12,548 nucleotides of DNA from Gulosibacter massiliensis (GTDB lineage: Bacteria > Actinomycetota > Actinomycetes > Actinomycetales > Microbacteriaceae). Numbering within the stretch: position 1 is the stretch's first letter; every line of letters starts with the position of its first letter. The stretch lies in NCBI GenBank assembly GCA_945901035.1, contig CAMDKN010000020.1:1-12548 (forward strand), written 5' to 3'. This document shows positions 6,322 to 12,548 of the stretch, piece after piece. The position numbers and the translations under genes are program-made. The notes beneath the pieces were generated by a model that was given only the letters and a program-made list of their open reading frames with translations, ran no database searches and had not been told where the DNA came from.

Positions 6322-7212
6322 TTACTCGGTGGAATTGGGGATTTTCGCGCCACGACGTGGCATCGTCGCCACAACGACCCCGGTGACGAGCAACGCGACG
6401 CCCATCCACCCGACAGCGGGAAGTGTCTCGCCGAGGATGACAACCGCGAGAATGGTGGCAAACACGGGTTCCAACAGCGTGACGAGCGTGACGAGCGACG
6501 CACTCGCGCGTGTCAGTGCAAAACCGAACAACAAATACGCCAGGACCAGCGGACCCACCGCGAGATAGACACCGCGCCCAAGGTTGGATGGGTCCGTTAC
6601 TAGAGGCCCGCCCGTGAACGCGAGCACGACCAGAAGCGGTAGGGCTCCGGCGCCGAAAACGGCACCCATCGAGCCACGAAACGAGGCCCCAGCAGCGATT
6701 ACCCTCGAACCCGCGACCGAATACAGCGCATAGGCGATACCCGCGAGAAGTGCGAGCAACACCCCCGATAACCCGACGATGGTTTCACCGCCTCGGGCGA
6801 AACCGACAAACAGCAATCCGGTCACGGCTATTCCTAGCGCAACAAACCACCGCTTTGCGGGCTTTCGTTTCGTGGCAATCCACTCGATCACACCGGCGAA
6901 GAGTGGTCCCGATCCCAGCGCGACCGTGTTTCCCACGGCGACACCCGCGTCCTGCATCCCGGCGTAGAACGCGAGAGGATAAACGAAAACTCCGATGCCA
7001 CCGAGAAGAATCCACCGCCGGGCGGCCGGAATTGCGAGAGCGCGACGCACCGCGGTCCAACACATCACAGCCAACAGAATTCCCCCGACACCCATGGTGA
7101 ACGAGCCAATCGCAAACGTCGATACAGCCGGCGTCATTCCGGCGGCGACGACTCCCGTGGTACCCCACATCAAACACGACACCACAAGAGCGACAAGTGC
7201 GGAGGCTGACAT
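6322..7212 (-). CDS. EamA/DMT-family transporter
   Basis: This 296-residue inner-membrane protein has about ten hydrophobic helices in two EamA halves, the layout of drug/metabolite transporters such as RhaT and YdcZ-like exporters. Hallmarks are SCLMWGTTGVVAAG in the first helix (12-25), the GNTVALGSGPLFAGVIEW segment (94-111), and LVTLLEPVFATILAVVILGE near the end (242-261), with the Glu-Pro pair typical of the second half. Substrate cannot be read from sequence; family members export amino acids, nucleosides, sugars or drugs. The ATG directly follows the mtlD TAA (TAAATG, no gap) and has no ribosome site of its own, so it is probably translated by coupling to mtlD. The C-terminus (PRRGAKIPNSTE) is short and cytosolic. 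Confidence 0.9.
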   Translation of the reverse strand: MSASALVALVVSCLMWGTTGVVAAGMTPAVSTFAIGSFTMGVGGILLAVMCWTAVRRALAIPAARRWILLGGIGVFVYPLAFYAGMQDAGVAVGNTVALGSGPLFAGVIEWIATKRKPAKRWFVALGIAVTGLLFVGFARGGETIVGLSGVLLALLAGIAYALYSVAGSRVIAAGASFRGSMGAVFGAGALPLLVVLAFTGGPLVTDPSNLGRGVYLAVGPLVLAYLLFGFALTRASASLVTLVTLLEPVFATILAVVILGETLPAVGWMGVALLVTGVVVATMPRRGAKIPNSTE

Positions 7213-8343
7213 TTAGCCCATCGTACGGCTAATGGTCGCGACCAAAGCCGGTCGCAACGGGTGTTGGTCGTCGATTCCGCACGAGGTGGATGCGAAGTCT
7301 TCCGCTCGCGACGTTGTGCGCAGACGTTGCAGCTCCACCGATTCCGCGTCATCCGGAACATCGAAGTACATCGCGGCTTCAATCACCGCCAGCAACGCGG
7401 TGGGGACGACCGCACTCTCGGCTAGAGCGGCCGCGGGCGCGATCAATCGTTCGTGGCGCGACAGTTTGCGAAGCGGTTGACGCCCAACTCGCTCGAGTTC
7501 GTCGTTGAGTTCGGGGTTTCGAAATCGTTCGAGTGTTCTCGCCGCGTACCGTTGCTGCTCGGCGGGATCCCCACCGTGACGAGCGACAAGCATCTGCGCC
7601 GTTTCCGCGAGAACAGCGTTCACCACGGTCGCCACACCGTCGTCCGCTAGGGCTTCCGCAATCCGACTAAATCCCGCTCGGAGACCCAGATAGGCGATCG
7701 ACGCGTGCCCCGTATTCACGGTGAACAATTTTCGATCGATGTAGGGGCCGAGATCATCGACAAAGTGAGCGCCAGACAAAACCGGCGGATGGTCGCCGAA
7801 GGGCGTTCGGTCCACCACCCATTCGCTGAAATCTTCGACCGTGACATCGAGCCCGGCATCACCAGCCTGCAACGGGATTATTCGGTCGACAGCGGTGTTC
7901 GCGAACCGTGACCGGTCGAGTTGGTCGGCCGTCGCATGGAGGGCCACAAACGCCCGCAGAGTATCCGACGCTCCAATCGCGTTCTCGCAGGCCATCACCG
8001 CGAGCGGGTCGGGGACCGACCGGGCGGCGAGACCCCGCGCAATCAACGGAGCAACAAATTCGAGGATTCGCGGCCCAACCGCCGTGGTTACGACATCCGC
8101 GCCGGCGATGGCCGACACCACGGCGTCGGGGTCGCTGCGCGAATTGATTCCCGAAAAGTTCGTGACGGTGTGAACCCGACCCTCGACGCCGGTTTCGAAC
8201 ACCCGATAGGACGCGGCGGCGTTGAGGGCGTCGATCAGACTGTCGTCGACATCGACGAATGTGACCCGATGCCCGGCCTGGTGAAGCGCAAGTCCAATGA
8301 AACCGCGCCCGATGTTTCCGGCGCCGAAGTGGACCGCAGTCAT
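7213..8343 (-). CDS. mtlD: Mannitol-1-phosphate 5-dehydrogenase
   Basis: The enzyme oxidises D-mannitol-1-phosphate to fructose-6-phosphate with NAD, feeding PTS-imported mannitol into glycolysis in the cytosol. The 376-residue length is normal. The N-terminal dinucleotide-binding loop is HFGAGNIGRGFIG (5-17). Further marks are VMACENAIGAS (116-126), VDRIIP (152-157), VEDFSEWVVD (169-178), and the polyol dehydrogenase active-site pattern K-x4-N-x2-H in RKLFTVNTGHA (Lys205, Asn210, His213), followed by NPELNDELERVGRQPLRKLS (276-295). The ATG overlaps the EIIA stop by 4 bases (ATGA) and has no clear ribosome site, pointing to coupled translation. It is directly downstream of the mannitol EIIC, EIIB and EIIA genes. 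Confidence 0.97.
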   Translation of the reverse strand: MTAVHFGAGNIGRGFIGLALHQAGHRVTFVDVDDSLIDALNAAASYRVFETGVEGRVHTVTNFSGINSRSDPDAVVSAIAGADVVTTAVGPRILEFVAPLIARGLAARSVPDPLAVMACENAIGASDTLRAFVALHATADQLDRSRFANTAVDRIIPLQAGDAGLDVTVEDFSEWVVDRTPFGDHPPVLSGAHFVDDLGPYIDRKLFTVNTGHASIAYLGLRAGFSRIAEALADDGVATVVNAVLAETAQMLVARHGGDPAEQQRYAARTLERFRNPELNDELERVGRQPLRKLSRHERLIAPAAALAESAVVPTALLAVIEAAMYFDVPDDAESVELQRLRTTSRAEDFASTSCGIDDQHPLRPALVATISRTMG

Positions 8344-8771
8344 GAGGCGCTAAGCCCCAGCCTGTCTAACACTTGGTAGGGGGACGAAGCCTTCTGGAGG
8401 TCATCCACCGCGGACAAATCGCTAAAAACGAGGGCGATGGCACCGAGGACCTCGAGGTGGCTATCGCCTTTGCCCGCAATTCCGATCACAAAACGCACCG
8501 GATGCCCACCCCAGTCGATGTCGTGGTCATACCGCACGACCGCGACCGCGGAGCGATGCACCTCGTCTTTGGATTCGTTGGTTCCGTGGGGAATTGCCAA
8601 CAGATTCCCCATATATGTGGAGACCGAGGATTCACGCGCGAACATGGCGGTGACATAATCCGTCGTCACCGAACCGGTGGAGACAAGCAGCTCCCCCACT
8701 TCGGCAATTGCTTCGTCTCGGGTCGTTGCCGTCCCGTGAAGCCGGATGCTGTCCGCAGCCAATACGTTCAT
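8340..8771 (-). CDS. mtlF: PTS mannitol-specific EIIA component
   Basis: The cytosolic EIIA protein takes phosphate from phospho-HPr and passes it to EIIB. It has 143 residues, the normal size for a free-standing mannitol/fructose-type EIIA. The active-site histidine is His62 in LLAIPHGTNESK. MFARESSVSTYMG just before it and GKGDSHLEVLGAIALVFSD (100-118) are family features, the latter holding the second active-site His (His106). The start at ATG 8771 is preceded by GAGG about 10 bases upstream, in the 26-base gap after EIIB. The stop overlaps mtlD by 4 bases. Confidence 0.95.
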   Translation of the reverse strand: MNVLAADSIRLHGTATTRDEAIAEVGELLVSTGSVTTDYVTAMFARESSVSTYMGNLLAIPHGTNESKDEVHRSAVAVVRYDHDIDWGGHPVRFVIGIAGKGDSHLEVLGAIALVFSDLSAVDDLQKASSPYQVLDRLGLSAS

Positions 8772-8797
8772 CGCATGAATCCTCGGTCGTCGCTAAC

Positions 8798-9097
8798 CTA
8801 AGCCCGTTGAGCCCGAAGGATTTCAACGACCTCGTCATACTTCGGTGTTGCCATAAAGTTCTCGACAGTGATGTGAACAGCGTCGGGGGCCGTGTGGCGT
8901 GCCCGATCTGTCAGACCAGAGTGAGTTATGACGAACTCCGCGTCAGTCGCCAAGTCGGCAACAGCCTTGTTGACAACGGTGACATCGGTGATACCGGCGG
9001 CCTTCAGTTTGGTGCGAAGGAGCGTTGCCCCCATCGCGCTGGAGCCCATCCCGGCGTCGCACGCAAAGATAACGAGTTGTGTGAGGTTAGCTGACAT
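8798..9097 (-). CDS. PTS mannitol-specific EIIB component (separate gene)
   Basis: This 99-residue cytosolic protein carries the phospho-cysteine that phosphorylates mannitol during uptake. The loop VIFACDAGMGSSAMGATLLR has the active Cys13, as in the IIB domain of MtlA. NKAVADLATDAEFVITHSGLTDRA (43-66) and the C-terminal MATPKYDEVVEILR also match that domain. In many bacteria this domain is fused to the C-terminus of EIIC. Here it is a separate gene beginning 3 bases after the EIIC stop, with its own ribosome site AAGGGA overlapping the EIIC end, 6 bases before the ATG. That makes a sequencing frameshift unlikely. Confidence 0.94.
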   Translation of the reverse strand: MSANLTQLVIFACDAGMGSSAMGATLLRTKLKAAGITDVTVVNKAVADLATDAEFVITHSGLTDRARHTAPDAVHITVENFMATPKYDEVVEILRAQRA

Positions 9098-9100
9098 GGA

Positions 9101-10219
9101 TTATCCCTTGTTTGCCTTCGACTTTGCCTGAGCGGAAGCGAGTTCGCCACCCTCAGCTTCAATGTCACCCTTACGCGTCGCACGGACAACGATGCCCGCA
9201 ATCAAGAACGACACCGTTGCCGACAGGATGACCGAAAGGATCACACCGACGTACGCGGTTGTGGGCGTCTGAATGAGCACAGCGAAGATCGAGCCAGGCG
9301 AGGCAGGGGCGCGGAGGCCACCACCGAGAACAAGGTTCGTTGCAACTCCCGTTGCGCCACCCGCGATGACGGCGACGATGAGTGCCGGCTTCATGAGGAC
9401 GTAGGGGAAGTACACTTCGTGGATTCCACCGAGGAAGTGGATGATGATCGCTCCAGGAGCGGAGGCCTTCGAGATGCCAACACCAAAGACGGCGAAGGCG
9501 AGAAGGATTCCGAGACCGGGGCCGGGGTTTGCTTCGAGCAGGAACAGGATCGACTGTCCGTCCTCCTTCGCGGCGATGGTTCCGAGCGGCGTCAAGACAC
9601 CGTGGTTGATCGCGTTGTTGAGGAAGAGGATCTTCGCGGGCTCGATGAGGAGGCTCGCGAGCGGGATCAGTCCCGTGTCGATGAGTGCCTGGACGCCGGC
9701 GCCGAGGGCGTCAGAGACCGTGGTCACAACCGGAGAAATTCCGAGGAATGCACCGATTGCGAGCAATCCACCGACGATACCGGCCGAGAAGTTGTCGACG
9801 AGCATTTCGAAGCCGGCACGAATCTTGCCCGCCCAAATTGCGTCAACCTTCTTGATGAGCCATCCACCGAGGGGTCCAACGATCATTGCGCCCATGAACA
9901 TGGGGATCGAGGTTCCGACGATAACACCCATCGTTCCGATGACACCCACGACACCACCGCGGGCACCGTAGACGAGACGTCCACCGGTGTTTGCGATGAG
10001 CAACGGGAGCATGTACACGATCATGGGGCCGACCATCGCGAGGAAGTTCAGTCCACCCTCTTCGACGGGAGCACCAAGGCTGGGTACCCAACCGGTGGGG
10101 ATGAAGAAGGCCGTGATGAGGCCCCAGGCGATGAATGCTGCGATGTTGGGCATAACCATGCCCGAGAGGAAGGATCCAAACTTCTGAACCCCTACTCGTA
10201 GCGATGACGAAGTCGTCAT
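9101..10219 (-). CDS. mtlA: PTS mannitol-specific EIIC membrane permease
   Basis: EIIC is the integral membrane channel that binds mannitol and moves it inward as EIIB phosphorylates it. The 372 residues match the IIC part of MtlA: KFGSFLSGMVMPNIAAFIAWG (13-33), LPLLIANTGGRLVYG (71-85), GGVVGVIGTMGVIVG then PMFMGAMIVGPLGG (88-119), EPAKILFLNNAINHGVLTPLG (193-213), ILFLLEANPGPGLGILLAF (224-242), and the substrate-site motif GGIHEVYFPYVLM (264-276). The start at ATG 10219 gives the usual MtlA N-terminus and is set by a strong AAAAGGAG at 10227-10234, 7 bases upstream; the open frame extends to 10384 but that part overlaps ptsI and has no similarity. The C-terminal tail is hydrophilic and Lys-rich and ends where the fused IIB linker would begin. 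Confidence 0.97.
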   Translation of the reverse strand: MTTSSSLRVGVQKFGSFLSGMVMPNIAAFIAWGLITAFFIPTGWVPSLGAPVEEGGLNFLAMVGPMIVYMLPLLIANTGGRLVYGARGGVVGVIGTMGVIVGTSIPMFMGAMIVGPLGGWLIKKVDAIWAGKIRAGFEMLVDNFSAGIVGGLLAIGAFLGISPVVTTVSDALGAGVQALIDTGLIPLASLLIEPAKILFLNNAINHGVLTPLGTIAAKEDGQSILFLLEANPGPGLGILLAFAVFGVGISKASAPGAIIIHFLGGIHEVYFPYVLMKPALIVAVIAGGATGVATNLVLGGGLRAPASPGSIFAVLIQTPTTAYVGVILSVILSATVSFLIAGIVVRATRKGDIEAEGGELASAQAKSKANKG

Positions 10220-10226
10220 TGACTCG

Positions 10227-10234
10227 CTCCTTTT
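10227..10234 (-). promoter_or_regulatory. Strong ribosome binding site fixing the mannitol EIIC start
   Basis: AAAAGGAG ends 7 bases before ATG 10219 and sits in the 31-base gap after ptsI. It decides the EIIC start against the longer open frame that begins inside ptsI. No promoter-like -10 was seen in the same gap, so EIIC is probably transcribed from upstream. Confidence 0.8.
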
Positions 10235-10250
10235 CTGTGTTTGAGTTGTG

Positions 10251-11918
10251 TTACTGAGTGAACGCACCGGACACCGCTGCTCTGGCCTCCGCTGAGTTCC
10301 TCGCCGAGAGGGCTCTCTCGGCAAGTTTGCGCGCTTCGACAAGCGTGAAACGCGAAATTTCTGCTCGCACATCGGCGAGTGCAATGGATGACATCGACAG
10401 TGACGTCACCCCAAGACCGATCAACACGACCGCCAACATCGGGTCGGCTGCGGCTTCACCACAGACCCCGACTGGCTTTCCCGATTGCTCGCCGGCCTGA
10501 CCGACCTCACGAATCAGGCGCAAGACAGCGGGATTCCAGGGGTCTTGCAACTCGGAAACGCTTCCGAGCAGCCGATCCGCCGCGACCGTGTACTGGGTCA
10601 GGTCGTTCGTGCCGATCGAGACGAAATCGGCGACCTCCAGAATGCGATCCGCCAACAGTGCACTGGACGGAACCTCGATCATCACACCCGCCGTGGAGAT
10701 ACCAACCTCGCGGCACATTCCCACGAACATCTCGGTCTCGTCAACGGTTGCAATCATCGGCGCCATCACCCACACCTCGGCGGACGACGCGGCAGCGGCT
10801 CGGGAAATCGCGGTGAGCTGGTTCCGAAGGATTTCTTCGTGAGCAAAAAGGGCCCGAATTCCGCGGCGCCCCAGGGCCGGGTTCTCTTCGCCCTCATCGG
10901 TGAGGAAAGGCAGGGGCTTGTCGGCGCCCGCGTCGAGAACGCGAACGACGACCTTCTGTCCGCCGAATTGTTCGAACACGGCCGCATACTCTGCCTGTTG
11001 AACATCGACCGACGGTGCCGTTTCACTATCGAGAAACAAAAATTCGGTGCGAAAAAGTCCGATTCCTTCGGCGTGGGCGGCGACCGCTGCAACTGCAGAC
11101 GTCGCAGAACCGATGTTGGCCAGCAGTGAAATCTTGTGGCCATCGGCAAGGATCCCGGGTCCGGCCGTCGTCGCACGCGCCGCTGCGCGGGCGTCCGCCT
11201 CAGCGAGCGCACTTTCGACGCGCTCAGCGGACGGGTGAACAACCAATTCGCCCTGACGGGCGTCCACCAGAACAGTGTCGCCGTCGACGAGAATTTCTGC
11301 GCCGTGCACTCCGACGATGGCCGGAAGTCCCTTCTCGCGGGCCAAAATCGCAGTGTGCGAGGTGGGTCCACCGTCGGTCGTCACGAGGGCTTGCACAATG
11401 TCGAAGTCGAGAAGAGCGGTGTCCGCTGGCGCCAAATCGCGGGCGACCAACACGAACGGCGTCGTCGACTGCGGGACACCAGGGGCAGAAACTCCCAAGA
11501 TTCGGGCAATGACACGATTCGCGACATCACCCAAGTCGCCGGCGCGTTCCGCCATGTAACCACCGGCGGATTCCATAATCGCGGCAAACTCGGCGAACGC
11601 CTCAAAAACAGAACGCTCGGCCGTGGTGCCGGCCTCGATTCGGGTGGTGACATTTTTGAGCAACATGGTGTCGTCCGCCATCAATGCGAGAGCGTCGAGA
11701 ACTTCTTTCGCGACCCCGCCTGCTACTTCGCCGCGTGCGCGCAGGTCTTTCGCTGTGGCGGACAGAGCTGTCGTCGCACGCGCGAGTTCGTCCGCCGGCG
11801 TCATGGCGCTCGGAGTTCGCGCTGGTTCGGGAAGTGGATCGGGCATTCGACGAACGGACCCGACCACCAGACCGCGGCCAACGCCGACGCCCGTCAAAGT
11901 TTTTTCGGTGTTGATCAT
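10251..11918 (-). CDS. ptsI: PTS Enzyme I (phosphoenolpyruvate-protein phosphotransferase)
   Basis: Enzyme I autophosphorylates from PEP and donates the phosphate to HPr; it is cytosolic and shared by all PTS sugars. The 555 residues are slightly shorter than the usual 570 or so. The phospho-histidine is His188 in TDGGPTSHTAILAREKGLPAI. The PEP-binding domain shows EGIGLFRTEFLFLD (284-297), RVLDAGADKPLPFL (326-339), NPALGRRGIR (346-355), GVMIEVPSSALLAD (411-424) with Mg ligand Glu415, SIGTNDLTQYT (434-444) with Asp439, and the catalytic Cys486 in VGVCGEAAADP. The ATG overlaps the HPr stop by 4 bases (ATGA). Being directly upstream of the mannitol EIIC suggests co-expression of the general and sugar-specific PTS proteins. 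Confidence 0.97.
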   Translation of the reverse strand: MINTEKTLTGVGVGRGLVVGSVRRMPDPLPEPARTPSAMTPADELARATTALSATAKDLRARGEVAGGVAKEVLDALALMADDTMLLKNVTTRIEAGTTAERSVFEAFAEFAAIMESAGGYMAERAGDLGDVANRVIARILGVSAPGVPQSTTPFVLVARDLAPADTALLDFDIVQALVTTDGGPTSHTAILAREKGLPAIVGVHGAEILVDGDTVLVDARQGELVVHPSAERVESALAEADARAAARATTAGPGILADGHKISLLANIGSATSAVAAVAAHAEGIGLFRTEFLFLDSETAPSVDVQQAEYAAVFEQFGGQKVVVRVLDAGADKPLPFLTDEGEENPALGRRGIRALFAHEEILRNQLTAISRAAAASSAEVWVMAPMIATVDETEMFVGMCREVGISTAGVMIEVPSSALLADRILEVADFVSIGTNDLTQYTVAADRLLGSVSELQDPWNPAVLRLIREVGQAGEQSGKPVGVCGEAAADPMLAVVLIGLGVTSLSMSSIALADVRAEISRFTLVEARKLAERALSARNSAEARAAVSGAFTQ

Positions 11919-12181
11919 GTCGCGTCGTGATCTGTTTCGAGGAAGGCGACCAGTGAATCGAGCACCGCATCGGCGTTGTCTCCCGAAGTGGTGAGAGTGA
12001 CGGTGTCGCCCTGATTTATCGCCAGGGAAATAACCCCGAGAATGCTGCCCGCGGGTGCATCGCGACCATCCTTGTGGATCGTCACATCCAGTCCCGAGTC
12101 GTTGACGGCTTGGACGAAGAGGGCTGCGGGACGGGCGTGAAGCCCATGTCCCGACGCAATTGTTGCGGTGCGCGTTGTCAT
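11915..12181 (-). CDS. ptsH: HPr phosphocarrier protein
   Basis: HPr carries phosphate from Enzyme I to EIIA proteins. It has 88 residues. The active-site His15 lies in SGHGLHARPAALFVQ, and Ser46 sits in GSILGVISLAINQGDTV, the position phosphorylated by HPr kinase in Firmicutes. Actinobacteria generally lack that kinase and none is seen here, so Ser46 may have no regulatory role. GGGAG lies 9 bases before the ATG, inside the 3' end of the upstream gene. The gene overlaps the orphan IIB by 4 bases on one side and ptsI by 4 bases on the other. Confidence 0.96.
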   Translation of the reverse strand: MTTRTATIASGHGLHARPAALFVQAVNDSGLDVTIHKDGRDAPAGSILGVISLAINQGDTVTLTTSGDNADAVLDSLVAFLETDHDAT

Positions 12182-12531
12182 GATGATGAACTCCCTACAG
12201 ATGAGGACTCGACGTTCGAATCCGAATGCCTTTCATCTTTCTGTAGAAACTTATGAATAGCCGCCAATGCGGACTCCGCACCGATGGCGCCGGTGACTCC
12301 TTCGGGGAGGACAACAAACCGAGATCCCTGAGCCGTAACCGAATCACACAAATCGGGGGTCGCAACATGGAAATTCACGGCGACAAGGTGTTCGACGCCA
12401 ACGCGGAGCGCTTCGCCTGACGAGGGGGTGACGTCCCACTCGTAACCGGCTTCGGACGAGAGAACCGACAATCGTCGCGCGAGGAAGGTGCTCGACGCAC
12501 CCGCAGCGCACACTACGACGATTTTCACCAT
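12178..12531 (-). CDS. Orphan PTS IIB protein, lactose/cellobiose superfamily
   Basis: The 117-residue protein begins MVKIVVVCAAGASSTFLARRL. A short beta strand ending in Cys8 and the C-x2-G-x-S-S loop is the phospho-cysteine signature of the lactose/cellobiose-type IIB fold. Later segments LVAVNFHVATPDLCDSV (49-65) and SRFVVLPEGVTGAIGAESAL (70-89) fit the rest of the fold with moderate divergence. The C-terminus after about residue 98 is hydrophilic and ends in a Ser-rich tail (ESSSVGSSSS). No IIC or IIA of this class is visible downstream, so its partner is either elsewhere or absent and the protein may act as a phosphorylation-dependent regulator. The start has a very strong AGGAGG site just upstream, and the stop overlaps ptsH by 4 bases. 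The family call is good, the role is unknown. Confidence 0.8.
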   Translation of the reverse strand: MVKIVVVCAAGASSTFLARRLSVLSSEAGYEWDVTPSSGEALRVGVEHLVAVNFHVATPDLCDSVTAQGSRFVVLPEGVTGAIGAESALAAIHKFLQKDERHSDSNVESSSVGSSSS

Positions 12532-12536
12532 CGGTT

Positions 12537-12543
12537 CCTCCTC
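12537..12543 (-). promoter_or_regulatory. Strong ribosome binding site of the orphan IIB gene
   Basis: GAGGAGG lies 5 bases before ATG 12531 on the minus strand and is one of the closest matches to the anti-Shine-Dalgarno sequence in the window. It confirms the start. Only 17 bases upstream of the gene are available, so any promoter for the PTS run lies outside the window. Confidence 0.75.
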
Positions 12544-12548
12544 GTTGA

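Noticed and set aside
9419..10201. 260-codon open frame on the + strand opposite the mannitol EIIC gene
   Set aside because: The peptide is almost all Asp/Glu/Arg/Gly, the mirror of hydrophobic membrane codons. No ribosome site or family similarity.
10220..10384. Longer N-terminus for mannitol EIIC starting at 10384
   Set aside because: The extra 55 residues overlap ptsI in another frame, are Arg-rich and lack similarity. A strong ribosome site marks ATG 10219.
11136..11930. 264-codon open frame on the + strand opposite ptsI
   Set aside because: It lies wholly antisense to a clear Enzyme I gene. Its peptide is Arg/His/Gly-rich with no recognisable motif, as expected for a shadow frame in GC-rich DNA.
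1..12548. CRISPR arrays, tRNA genes, insertion sequences, attachment sites, toxin-antitoxin pairs or other defence systems
   Set aside because: No regularly spaced repeats, tRNA cloverleaf, transposase or terminal inverted repeats, or defence-type domains were seen; the window is filled with housekeeping and sugar-uptake genes.

Overview
The window looks like chromosome from a moderately high-GC actinobacterium, most likely Micrococcales and probably near Microbacteriaceae. This rests on gene content and order, not on any search. The supporting signs are an actinobacterial-type polyphosphate glucokinase, the Nif3 / coiled-coil zinc-ribbon-family / RNase H order also known from Mycobacterium, a nadE-panB pair, and TAnnnT-type promoter elements without a clear -35. 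No phage, IS, CRISPR, tRNA or plasmid features were seen.

Layout. (1) Positions 1-972 hold the 3' end of glutamine-dependent NAD synthetase (nadE) and then panB, both on the + strand with only 4 bases between them. (2) A 58-codon minus-strand gene (973-1149) meets panB tail to tail with abutting stop codons. It is divergent from ppgK (1211-1966, +) across a 61-base spacer that carries an inverted repeat and a candidate -10. (3) RNase P RNA (rnpB, minus, about 1978-2318) meets ppgK tail to tail with about 11 bases between them. (4) From 12531 down to 2335 every gene lies on the minus strand in one tightly packed run. In transcription order these are an orphan lactose/cellobiose-type PTS IIB, HPr (ptsH), Enzyme I (ptsI), mannitol EIIC, EIIB and EIIA, mannitol-1-phosphate 5-dehydrogenase (mtlD), an EamA-family transporter, a 12-helix membrane protein of unknown function, a Nif3-family protein, a coiled-coil zinc-ribbon-family protein, RNase H, and then rnpB. 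Many junctions are 4-base or 1-base stop/start overlaps or direct abutments, so translational coupling is likely.

How the genes fit together. Enzyme I and HPr pass phosphate from PEP to EIIA, then to EIIB, which phosphorylates mannitol as EIIC imports it. MtlD oxidises mannitol-1-phosphate to fructose-6-phosphate for glycolysis. The general PTS proteins sit directly upstream of the mannitol genes, which suggests mannitol is the main PTS sugar of this organism. The first gene is an extra IIB with no IIC or IIA of its own class in view. ppgK adds glucose phosphorylation independent of the PTS, using polyphosphate or ATP. panB and nadE serve coenzyme A and NAD synthesis. The 3' part of the long run holds RNA and nucleic-acid maintenance functions (RNase H, RNase P).

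No clearly new multi-gene system was recognised. The points most worth a second look are the orphan IIB at the head of the PTS run, the zinc-ribbon-family protein that has lost three of its four ribbon cysteines, the uncharacterised 12-helix protein with a long cytosolic N-terminus, the apparently leaderless panB promoter inside the nadE stop region, and the terminator-poor ppgK/rnpB junction.
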